This document shows, piece by piece, positions 24,166 to 34,889 of a stretch of 64,000 bases of DNA; position 1 is the stretch's first letter; each line of letters begins with the position of its first letter. The notes beneath the pieces are model-generated. The model was not told the DNA's origin and did no database searches. It worked only from the letters and a program-made list of their open reading frames with translations. This DNA comes from Quillaja saponaria (taxonomy: Eukaryota > Streptophyta > Magnoliopsida > Fabales > Quillajaceae). Position numbers and translations under genes: made by a program. The stretch is taken from assembly GCA_029379385.1 (NCBI GenBank), contig CM055618.1, positions 7,450,134-7,514,133 of the forward strand. Reading direction: 5' to 3'.

Positions 24166-25282
24166 TCAAGTCCATGAGATTAAGAGCACGTGTTTAGTGT
24201 TAGTCTAATTTATTTTATATTTGTGATTATTTGTTTTATAAATTTTTTTTATGAATTTGAATTCCTTGACATTATAATAATTTTTTAATCTTTAATTTAA
24301 GTGAGATTTATTACTTGAACTATGTCTTATAGATTGATATTTTTATTTTTATTAAGTAAAATTATATATAGATATTATATTGTATACAAAGACATCATGT
24401 AAGCAAGAAAATTGTTAAATGTCATGTTCTTTTTTGTAATTTTTTTACTCTTGAATTTGTTATTATTGGCTAAATTACAAATTGAGATAATTCTCAACAC
24501 AAGTTTTATATATTCATCTTGATTACAATAAAATATATTGTTAGTAAATAAATTTAGTCATTATGATTGTTCTTAGTTTATAAATAGTCGTACCATATAC
24601 TTCATTTGAATTATTGTGGTCATTGGTCACCATCGTCAGCGTGGAACCCGTGCCTTTCGTTTATTTATTTTTATTTATACATAAATATATATTTAGAGGT
24701 GGCATTATATGTGTGACTTTATACATAAATATATATATATATATATTTATAGACAGCATTATAGGTGAACTACTCACATGCACATGCTTCATAATTTAAA
24801 TATATATATATATATAAAAGTAGTAATTTTAAGTTTTTGAATTTTATTTAAAATATAAAAGATAAAAAATATAGGTATTATGTAAGTGATAATGAAATGG
24901 ATAGTTATTAAATATTTAATTTTTTAATTAATTTAAATTAGTAAAAAATATTTAATTTATGTGAGTGGATAGGATAATAAAAATTTATTAAGAGAAAGAA
25001 AATAAGTTATATATATATTTTAATTAATTTAGATGAATTAATTTATATTTATTCTAAGGTAAGATATAAACCATAACGATTTTCTGATTTTTAGAATAGT
25101 ATATAATAAATATAAATATTATTAATATTTAATTTTAAGTGCTATATCTTTTATTTAAAATTAAAAAAAGAATGATATTATAATAATTAAATTTTAAAAA
25201 ATTTTCAATCTAAACTTTTAGGTTTTGCAAAGTAATTTTCTCTCTTCTCAAACTTCTACTTCTCCAATTTTCTCTTTGTCAC
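24166..25282. other. AT-rich intergenic DNA
   Basis: Very AT-rich, with TATATA runs around 24720-24820. No open frame with a recognisable product and no clear element ends. Confidence 0.6.
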
Positions 25283-25928
25283 TATCATGATTCAAAGTGA
25301 GGGATAAGAACAACTTAGTATTTTGCCTAGTTGTTAGTCTACATAAGCATCATATCCTGTGTAAAGATGGTGAACATAAATATGGACAACATTGATCAAC
25401 AATTCTTTGTCTTGGAATCGGCGATAGAGACCATGGAATTAGGATTCACAAGAATTCAGGACCTTAAAGCTAGTAAGGATTCAAAGCTCCAAGTTTTAAT
25501 TTTGGTTGTGGCTTCACTCACTGCTACAGTATCGAGGTTTTTGGCTCATGGCCTGAAAGGAAGTTGCAGGCAGCCCATGACAAATTCTTGAGTTTCATAA
25601 TACCCACTGCGGAAGGAAATTAGAATTTTGCTATGGCGAATCTATCAACTTCTATAAATGATGATGGAATCTTGAAACAAAAAGAGCATGCTCTACCCAA
25701 TTTCACTATGAATCACCGAAATTCATCCATGATTTCTTAACCTCCAACTCTAACTACAGAGGTGGTCGTCATCAAAATTGTGACTCATCCAAGAACTCTA
25801 AAGGAAGAAACAATCTTGCAAGAATTTATGAGTTTAGAAGAGTTTGATCAATATAAGCAAGAAATTGACTACAAGAATCTGGGAAATTGGTTTTTTTGTA
25901 ATTGAAGAAGATGAAATCTAATGGATGT

Positions 25929-26199
25929 TGTTGCACTCCCAAATTGGAATGATTGCATTTTGGTGTGAAATGGAAATGAAAATGGATGAGCTGGTGTTTA
26001 GCTCTACTAGTTCACAAGTCCTGAATATTAGGAGAAAACTTAGGAGACTGTTTTAGTGGTCTAAGTGTGAAGGCTATAAAGGAGTAGTTTTATTCCCTTT
26101 GTCTAGGTGAATGAAATTCTGAGTATTTTGTAGTGTTAATTTTTTAGTGTAGTGTTAGTTTTAGGTAAAAATTTTAGATCTCTGAAATGGGATCTAACA
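25929..26199 (+). repeat. 5' LTR of the compact element
   Basis: 271 bp, TG...CA ends, followed immediately by the primer-binding site. It shares with its partner the words 'gaaatgaaaatggatgagctgg' split by single changes and 'gtgtgaaggctataaagg'. Confidence 0.85.
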
Positions 26200-26214
26200 T
26201 TTGGTATTAGAGCT
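26200..26214 (+). other. Primer-binding site
   Basis: TTTGGTATTAGAGCT directly after the LTR end. The core TGGTATTAGAGC differs by one base from the common plant LTR-element consensus TGGTATCAGAGC. Confidence 0.8.
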
Positions 26215-26303
26215 TTGCTCCGATCATGGGAGAAATGAAGAAACAACAACCTTATGGTTACATGCAAATATGTGATGCTAGAGTGAAAGGATTCTAGAAG
26301 GAG

Positions 26304-26816
26304 ATGAAAGTTCAGAATCAAATAATAGATGAGCTTACAAGGAGGAAGGAGAATTTGAACAAGTTTCCAGGAAGACCCCGTGAAGTTGATATGAATAAAG
26401 GTGCTGGAAATGGAGGAACTCATGTTGTTGCAATTCCAGTGGAAAATCTCTACAATTCATCCAGGTTTTCTCCATATTATTCAAACTCCTCAATTGCATT
26501 CCCTCATAATAACAACTCTTTTGCTTATCACCCTAAGTAGGGAGGAAATCTCCATGTTTATCAACCCTATAAGAACCCATATTCTTCATTTCCAAGTGCA
26601 AGTTCATGGTATCCAAACTCATGCTATTCAGCTTCAAAACCAAATCCATACCAATACTCTTGTTATTCACATCCAAATCCTAGTTATCAGAGGTCTTATT
26701 ACTCAGACCCAGTTTACAATCCTTGCTATCAGTCACACCAAAATCTTCTTTACACATCTTCATATACAAGTCCAGACTCTTGGGATATCCCATGTCCAGA
26801 CTCTGTATTGCCCTAA
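26304..26816 (+). pseudogene. Tyr/Ser/Pro/Asn-rich gag-like frame of the compact element
   Basis: The frame starts MKVQNQIIDELTRRKENLNK and reads through a short charged segment. It enters a low-complexity region rich in Tyr, Ser, Pro and Asn (for example FSPYYSNSS, then many NPYQYS/PSYQ-type repeats) up to about 26816. One in-frame TAG lies at 26538-26540. A 147-aa frame at 26401-26844 overlaps it in another register and is a shadow. No zinc knuckle is visible. It is probably a degenerate gag, but homology could not be tested. Confidence 0.4.
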
Positions 26817-27540
26817 ATCCAACCCCCAATCTACCATCATTTGAATTTTGAGAAAAATGAGATAGAGAACTTGGTAGATGGAGATCAATTGTTAGCATCA
26901 ACTGGTAATAAGGAAAATTCTAGATTAGTTCACAAAGATGATGGAATTACTTGGTTTTATGGACAATCTTGGAGTTCCTAATTGTATGAGTAATGAAATG
27001 GCACAAGATTTTTATGGTGATCACAAGTGTGTTGGTGAAGTTGATGAGGGGCATGTTAGGGTTCAAACTCGAACCTTGCAATCAAAGGTTGAAGTGCCAT
27101 GTAAGGGACAAATAAATTAAGGAGGATTTCAAATAGTTGATGAGAAAAGTATTGTTGCTTACTAACTGCTTTGATGAAAATCCATTTGAAGATGCAACTA
27201 TGACCCTTACACAGGAAGTGGAAGACATTAAATAGCAAAAAGATGTAGGATTTTGGAAAAAGGTTCAAAAGATTGGTGAAGGACTGACTAGACAATTCGA
27301 ATCCATAGTCTAGAATTTCAAGTCAGAGCACAAAGCATTCAAAGTTATTGTCAAAGTCATTTTTTGTCTAGGAAATAGAAGGTCATTTGTTGAAATGGGT
27401 GGATTACACTATTTCTACTCATATTAGTGCACAAGCAATGATGGCTTCGGTTTATGCCATCAACAGGCAAGCTATTTGCAAAAAATATCCTTGTTGCACC
27501 TTCATCCTTGAGGACAAGGATGGTTTCAAGGAGAGTGAAT

Positions 27541-27811
27541 TGTTACACTCTCAAATTAGAATGACTGCATTTTGGTGTGAAATAGAAATGAAAATGGATG
27601 AGCTGGTGTTTAGCTCTGCTAGCTCACAAGTCCTGAATCTTAGGAGAAAACTTAAGAGACGGTTTTGGTAGTCCAAGTGTGAAGGCTATAAAGGAGTAGT
27701 TTTATGCTCTTTGTCTTGATGAATGAAAATCTGAGTATTTTGTAGTGTTAATTTCTTAGAGTAGTGTTATTTTTAGGTAAAAATTGTAAATCTCAGAAAT
27801 GGGATCTAACA
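27541..27811 (+). repeat. 3' LTR of the compact element
   Basis: 271 bp, the partner of 25929-26199, beginning TGTTACAC and ending CTAACA. It is followed by GATGC, the presumed target duplication. Confidence 0.85.
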
Positions 27812-29190
27812 GATGCAATTTATTAGGAAACTTCATGGTAGCCATAAACAAATGGAATGCAAGAACTAGTATGATAACAAGTCATATTCTACTGGTTTTC
27901 AGATATAATGGCTTGGATGGTTGTTGTAAATAATAATAAAGGGCAAACTATGAGAAAGGAAAAGTTTCAAGCTCTTAGGTCAAGGCAAGATCACAGGATC
28001 GTCTATGTACATTCAAAGTCAAGTAATATCCAGGTCTCTGCATCAAGGTGTATATGGGATTCAGGTCCTTGTTAACAGTTAAAGTTTATGATACTCTCAA
28101 GAGAAGGAAGAATTGGATGGAAGTGATCCTATAGAACAGAACCCTTTTCACCATGAGTTTAGTGTTCCTTGATCTTACTCAATCTTTTTAGTGGACAAAG
28201 GTAGATGTAACCATTTCACCATTTATACAAAACCATAAACCCTTAAATACTCAGGAAGCAAAGAAGAATATGGGGCAAGAAATGGATATTTTAGATGAGA
28301 TACTCCATGAGCAAAAATTGATGTGTTGCAATGGAGGTTACCTTGAACAAGAACTATTGCATGTTACTTGGTGGTACTAGAAGAGGTCCCCACATGCTAG
28401 TTTCCAAGCAATAATGATATGGGTTTTTGTTGTGAAGAGTGAGGGTTAAATCAAAAAATGGGAAAATTTTAAGATTTTGGATCAAAACCAAATTACAAAA
28501 GATCATAATCCCTTAAATTTAGAAGAAATTGACATTTATGACTAATGAGTTGAAGATTATGTTTTCTACTTAATCTCCAAGAATCCTGCCTTAGATAATC
28601 CTAATGTCAAAGAAACTAGATAAAAATATAGGGTATGAGCTCAAGTTACTTCCTTCACTCACAAATTATAAGGTTCTTTTTTAGTACTTGGAAGAGGTGT
28701 ATTTGGGTTAGAATTGGTGCTATCTAGGTTATAAATGTTCAAGTTGAGCTTTCTTTTTTAGAAGCATTGTCAAGAGAATGAATTGGTGATTCCAGAAGAA
28801 GATACAAGAAAAGGGAAATAGTGGTTGTTAATGTCATAATCTACAAATTTCAATTATATTTTATAATTTTGAATCTAACCCTTAAGGACAAGGATTACTT
28901 AATGAAGCAAGGATTGTTATGATTCAAAATAAGAGTAAGGATAGTTAAGTATTTTGCCTAGTTGTTAGCATATCTAAGCAGTATACACGAGACTTTTTGG
29001 ATTGTTAATCAAATGGACAAGCCGTTGCTAGTTTTCTCTCCTCCCACCCTCTCTCTCTATAATTCTATTGCAAGATTATCAATTGAGGGTTTTACCCTTA
29101 ATAATCATGCCCTCCATCTCTCTCTCCTTCCAAAATTAATGATTTGGATTGTCATAACCCTTATAACTAGATATCGAAAAATCGAGTTTT

Positions 29191-30184
29191 AATTGTAATA
29201 TGTAAATTTTTGTTAGAAAAATAAACAAATTAAATAACTAGTAATACAATTGGATATTATATAACTCGATATTGAAACATGAAATTTGAATAAATTAGTG
29301 TAACGCTTGATTGTAAATTTAAATGCAAATATATGATGTAGATAAATAGTATACATGTAAGTGTGAATAAAAGCGGACTTGAAAACATTTATATATACAT
29401 ATTTGCATATAATTAAGATTAATTACAGACCACAAGCTTTATGTGAATACCAAGATATTATATACTACAATTTTTATGAAAATAGTTGACCCATTTACTT
29501 TAATTTTTTTTCCTTTTGTTTTTATTTCCTTCATCTCTCTTTTCTTCGCTGACTTTGCTGCTGAGCTTTGTTTCCGTTGATTCTTGAACTTTCTTCCATT
29601 TTCTCCTACACTAGCAAATGACTTAATCTCTTCCTTTGTACCATTGTGCTTGATCATGGTCCAGCTCCTCCTTTTAGCTGTTCCTTCTAGTTGGTTGGCA
29701 ATCAATTCTTCTTTCTGATCATCAACAGCCAGCCATAAATTCCTGCAATTAGCCAAGCTTCAAGTTTTCTTCATCTCGTTCAAGTTGCTGCTTTTTGAAA
29801 ATCATTCCAGTTGGTGTATATTTATTAGCCTAGGACCAAGTTGTGGAACCACGTCAGCCTTCGCTCACCATGACAACCAACGATCTCCCTTGTGTTGGTA
29901 GCAACTCTAGCTATTGGTAGTAACCCTAACCAACGGTAGCCTTACTCTAGTTAGCTGCTTGCAAATTTCGTCCACTTCCTTTAATAAACCTACCATGTTT
30001 GTGTGTAAGGGATAATGCTAGATTTAGAAGCAACTAACCATGTCATGCTCTAGTTTATTAACTGAGTTTGTTAAGGGTGGTACTACCGTTTGAAGGGGGC
30101 AAATTGATGGACTTGTCAATGGCAATGATTGGATAGCAAGAGATCATTCTTGTGGCTATCAAGGAAGGAGGCAGCTAATTGGCG
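29191..30184. other. Intergenic, no supported gene
   Basis: AT-rich. A 105-codon minus-strand frame at 29439-29756 is Lys/Glu-rich and resembles no family I know. Its position beside the repeat copy at 30185 suggests repeat-derived DNA. I do not call it a gene. Confidence 0.5.
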
Positions 30185-31214
30185 TATTTGTTCTGGATTC
30201 TAATGTGGACTTAATGAGACGCGTGGACGCAAGTGTAAGTGACGAACGAAATCTGTTAGGTGTGAGTGGTTAATTGCTGCCTTTAGGGACTAGATTAGTA
30301 TGTATAATTATATGTTTATTTGAATATACGTGATATGTTTAAAATAAGAAAGTATAGTATTTTAGTAATTTATTTGAATTATGTTTGTTTGATATTGGTT
30401 GCTTTGTTTGATATTGGTTATGATTGATAAAAGCTAACAAAGTGAGGTTTTTATGAAAAATGATTTTTATCTTCGAAATTAAAAATCTAAGTGCACCTAG
30501 GATATTCTAATTTAAAATCATGAGAAATTCTGATTTTGATAAATATTTTTTTAAATTGAGTGCTCAGCCCCGGTGGGATGGATAGTGTATGGAGATCAAT
30601 TTATTGTGCGGGAGCATAAATGCCAGGTAGGGGATGATAATATTGTGCAGGACTGGGTCACTCGTTGGCCCTTTGTTTGTTTTGTATGTTGTGATTGCTT
30701 TGATTAATTTGTGATACTATGAATTATATAAGTTGTGAATTTATGACGATTACAAATATATAGGTATGTTTTGAGTTAAAGCATGAACATTGTTACATGA
30801 TGTTAATTAACTATATATGTTATATACTTGTGTTAAGTGATACTAGTACCCTTTGGGTACGATTTTTCACTCATGGAAATCCATAGGACTTACCTCTCTT
30901 CTATGATTATTTTTTCAGTAACAAAAGCTCAGTACATGGCATTGTCAAGCTTATGACTTTCTGATTGAGCACAACAAGGTAATTCCAGGATCTCATACTT
31001 GAAGTTAAAGAATGAAAGTTTGTAGTCACACTAGGACAATGGGGGTGTCTAATTTCGAATGATGTAAGCATCTAATTATTTATCTTGTTTAGAAAAGCTA
31101 CTTTTATTCTTAGTTAGGTCATGAGTCAAGTTTGTTATTTTGTTTCAAAGTCAGGGTTACAGTAGATTGGTTACCCAATCCTCGGACTAGTCATGCTTCC
31201 GTGAGGGGGTGTGA
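30185..31214 (+). repeat. LTR-like repeat family, copy 1
   Basis: It ends CCGTGAGGGGGTGTGACA and matches the reverse complement of 41866-43000 and 60834-62040 along its length. Shared landmarks are 'gagtgctcagccccggtgggatgg', the 'ctaagtgcacctaggatattctaa' segment, 'gggtac..ttttcactcatgga' and the final 'gtgtgaca'. A ~1-kb unit ending in TGTGACA without coding potential is what a solo LTR of a large gypsy element would look like, but no TG start or target duplication was fixed. Confidence 0.6.
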
Positions 31215-32039
31215 CAATGATGCTTTCACTCGCGTCACATGAGTCATGTTGTACACATCTTGGATAGATTAAAAAATACTAATCCTCTCCTAAAAATTAT
31301 TTTAATTTAAAATAAATTTAATTTTGAAAAAAAAAATTACTGAGTTTGTCTTTTTCATACGTGACCTTTTCATATTCATACTGGAACTTAAAAGGATCTG
31401 AATCTCGAAATCAAACACTTGTTACTTATACTCTCTCCACAACTCCATTTTCATCCCTCCATTAGTTCTTAATTTAAATTAACAGACCTTTCATTCTCCA
31501 ATTTGCTATAGCTATTTTCCAATTAATTTTTCAAAAGCATTATATATAATTTTTTGATATCATGTACACCACTGTAAGCGAAAGACTAAAAATTAATTTT
31601 TAGTTTTAGGTTTCAAATTTTGGGCCTGTATTGCAATCACTGAGAAAGAATACAAAATTAATGTCAATTAGAATTAGAGAGCAAGCCAAGCAGACATCAA
31701 GATTTTGACATATCCTCCTACCCTCTCCATAACTTCTACCAATTAAATTATTATGAATAAATTGCTTAGCATATTTTCGCTTCAACTTCCTTGCCCATTA
31801 AAGACAATATTGATCATGTCTTAATTTAGAGAGGAGAGAAGGAGATAAGGGAGTTGGCATATAACACGATGGGCCTTGGAAAGGGAAGATTATTATTTCT
31901 TATCAAATACCCTTCATAAAAATTACTTTACAAAATACAAACAGATGATTGAGTTTTTTTTTTTTATCCAATTTAAAAAGAGTACATTGTTAACCTCCAC
32001 TCATTGGCTAATATATATACACTTATATCCTCGAACGTG
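31215..32039. other. Intergenic, no supported feature
   Basis: AT-rich DNA between two repeats. No coding or structured element is recognised. Confidence 0.5.
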
Positions 32040-33640
32040 CTTAGTTACATTTTCTTTTTTATTGAAAATGTGTAAAATTCTTTTCAGCGTATACTCTTGT
32101 AATAGGATTGTAATTGTTTTAGAAGTATTGATTTTTTGTACTAATTATTTTCAATATTAATATAATAATTATATGTCAATAGTGATTAAGACTGAATTTC
32201 TCAATTCTTTTGTTTAATAAGTTCCTAATAATCATAATTTTTTTAAATCTTCTAAATTTAAGAATTAAGATTTTTAAAAACTACTATGAATTAAAAGCAA
32301 CATTAAGAGTACAGTTTTCAAGATTATAATATTCTTGTTTTAACTTTTATTTATAATGATTTTAAAAATATTTTTCTTCAATAATTATATGTTAATAGTA
32401 GTTAATATTGAATTCCTCAATTTTTTTATTTAATAAATTTCTAATAAATAGAATTTTTTTTGTTTTTCTCAAATTTATGAAAAAAAAAAAATTTAAGAGC
32501 ATCGTGCCCATGATTATAATATTGTTGTTCTATTTTTCATTTAATTCTTCTTCCATCTTAATAATTGAAAAAAAATATAAATATAGTATATATTTTTGTT
32601 TAACTTATCTATATTTTTTTATGATTATAAAAGTAATTTAGTGAAAGAAATTTATTTTTTAGAATACCCTATATTAGTTTTACTATTACATAAATATTTT
32701 TAATTGATTTTACTTCAAATAAACTATTTTTTTCTTTTTACTTCTTTCCTAGTACTATTTCATTTTAATATTAATAAAATTATAATTGTTTTATGACTAT
32801 TGATATTTTTTGTCCTAATTCTTTTCAATATTAATAAATTTATAATTTGTCAATAAATCAATAATAGTTAAAATTGAATTTCTCAATTTTATTTAATAAG
32901 TTAAAAAAATATTATATTATAATTTAAATATTTATAAAAAAAATATTTTGAATTAAAAGAAATATTAAGAATATAATTTTTATAATCATAATATTTTTGT
33001 GTTAATTATTTTTTAATCTCTAAAATTCTAAAAAAAATTATATGTTTATTTTATGAATTAAATTTTTTATGGCTTTATGTATTTAGTGATGTAATTAACA
33101 TGGAGTATTATTTTTTGTTAGCTATAGTTTCTTGATATGTATCAATTATTGATGAACATATATTTATATATCATTAACACGATTTACATACAATACGTGC
33201 GCCACGAAATTTAATATATATATACTTATAAAGTTAATATATATAGATACTAACATCCTCGCATGCGCTCTCGTGCTTACTTAGATACTTTCTCTTTTTT
33301 AAGAAAAATGTGTAAAATTCTTTCCGACATATATTCATACACTAGAGTAACAAGTTCTTCTCGGAACGTACTTCTCTAGCATGGTGTAAGTTCTTTTTTC
33401 TAACCCACGCCCTCTATTAGTGTGTAAAGTTCTAGGGATGACAAATTCCTATTTTTTTTATATGAAGTCTTTGTCATCTCTAAAATTTTATACGCTGATA
33501 AAGGACACATGTGAAAGAGAAGAATTTACACTCCGTTAAAGGAGTACGTCCAAAGAAAAACTTAATATACTCTAGTATAAGAGTATACGCCAGAAAGAAT
33601 TTTACACATTTCTTTAACAATGAAAAAGCACAAATCATAT
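32040..33640. repeat. AT-rich repeat block bounded by inverted arms
   Basis: The left arm (32052-32098, containing 'aatgtgtaaaattcttttcagcgtatactc') is the inverse complement of the right arm (about 33577-33628), with only a few differences. A third copy of the arm sequence lies in direct orientation at 33290-33345. Between them are several imperfect tandem units ('ataattatatgtcaatag.. gattaa.actgaatttctcaatt', 'ttttacttcaaat.aacta') related to units at 55020-56470. This looks like a non-coding DNA element of unknown class. Confidence 0.55.
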
Positions 33641-34446
33641 TAGTAACTCAAGAATAATATAACAAAAAATAACAAAATGCAATATATGAAAAATCATCAA
33701 AAAACTTGGATAGAGAAAGGCAAATTGAAAGCATCACTACAACTGATATTGGAATCTTTTTTATTTACAGCTGAAAAGTATAAAACCAAAAAAAAGAAAA
33801 AAAACAATAATATAGGGAAAATATTATTATACTCGCAGAGAGATACAAAAATCATAAACCAAAAATGTAAGTTAAAAAAAAAAGGAAAAAAAGTGAAAGA
33901 ACCTACCTTTGCTAGGAGATTACAGCAAAAAGTGGTTAGACAATCCTTTAGGTCAATTAGATTCATTACATAACATATATCAAACAGTCATTAATATAAA
34001 AATAGAAAAAGAAAACCAAGGAGGAGATTCATCAAGTCCCAACATATATCAAGTAAGAAGTATAGAATAGATCACTATCTTGAAGGGAAAAAAAGATAAA
34101 GTTAACATTTTCACAAAATATAAAAAAGTAAACCTTAGGAAAAAGGAAATGGCTTCGAGCTTTTGATGTTGTGATGAACCTCAAGTTGTATTATACATAT
34201 AGAGAACAAATTAAAGAATGGCTTCAAATCACAGATTCTCATATAGTACGTACCTAAAATTTTGGTTTTGGTAATCCAACCGCACCTTTTCCAACAAATA
34301 AATAAAGTAAAAAAGAAGCGTGCTTCTTACCTTTCACCTATGATTTCATCTAAACCAAAATTTCTAACTAATAAAAGAGTTAACAACTATTGTAAATGAG
34401 AAATTATATTGTTATCAATTTAACTATTTAAGGGGAAAAAGAAGAA
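33641..34446. other. Intergenic, no supported gene
   Basis: AT-rich. The overlapping 98-codon and 89-codon frames on opposite strands (33677-33973) are Lys-rich or Phe-rich low-complexity reads and look like chance. Confidence 0.5.
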
Positions 34447-34870
34447 TGTTATGGAATAAATCCACATGAAAGTGGAGGTTGTTTATTTTTCCTATCCAAA
34501 GTTGTTGCTATAAGTTCTTATCTTTTGCTAAGTAGTTTGGAGAGTCCTAGTCTTTTGCAATTAGCTGTTAAAGTCCTATTATGTAGGGAAGGTAGCTGAC
34601 TATAGAAAATATCTAGGACTAGTTGTTTTTGAGTTGTGTATAAGTAAGTCTTAAATCAGTGAATAAAGCATTCAGAAATTTGTATCAGCTTATGACATTC
34701 AGGAGGTCTAGTTTTCCTCCAATGAAACTTGCATTCTTTAAACTCTCTGCCTAAGTTATGTAGAAAATTTCCACCATAGGGAGAGAAGAAACCCCCCCAA
34801 CCTTCACCAACAATTCACCAACCACAAGCCCATAAGCATTACACCAGATCAGTTGTGTTAGCACACAACA
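34447..34870 (+). repeat. 5' LTR of the gypsy element
   Basis: 424 bp, TG...CA ends. It contains 'gtgtataagtaag', a TATA-like region, and 'tgaataaagcatt', a polyadenylation-like signal. Confidence 0.88.
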
Positions 34871-34889
34871 ATTTGGTATAAGAGCCAGG

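Larger units (their letters stand above)
25929..27811 (+). mobile_element. Compact non-autonomous LTR retroelement (1.88 kb), nested
   Basis: The two LTRs are both 271 bp, 25929-26199 and 27541-27811. Each begins TGTT and ends CTAACA, with about 24 differences by eye (roughly 91% identity). A primer-binding site TTTGGTATTAGAGCT (26200-26214) follows the 5' LTR directly and matches initiator tRNA-Met usage. A purine-rich tract (about 27527-27539) precedes the 3' LTR, after a frame ending ILEDKDGFKE. The flanks are GATGT on the left and GATGC on the right, a near-perfect 5-bp target duplication. The 1.34-kb interior has a gag-like frame but no protease, reverse transcriptase or integrase. It must therefore have been mobilised in trans. 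Confidence 0.8.
25283..29190 (+). mobile_element. Remnant of a gypsy-like LTR element without pol
   Basis: A segment at about 25283-25350 and one starting at 28915 share 'atgattcaaa', 'agtattttgcctagttgttag' and 'ataagca', and look like pieces of the same LTR. The right copy begins TGTTATGATTC just after a purine-rich stretch (aatgaagcaaggat). Before it, 28850-28905 reads as a broken tail ending LTLKDKD, like the NLEDKV tails of Ty3-gypsy polyproteins. After the left copy a frame begins MVNINMDNIDQQFF (from 25367). No reverse transcriptase or integrase could be found, so it is a deletion derivative or a large non-autonomous element. The compact element at 25929-27811 is inserted inside it. 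The right LTR boundary is unknown, so the end is approximate. Confidence 0.45.

Noticed and set aside
26401..26844. 147-codon plus-strand frame, the longest plus-strand frame in the window
   Set aside because: It is the register shadow of the Tyr/Ser/Pro-rich gag-like frame, giving an Ile/Thr/His-rich nonsense sequence.
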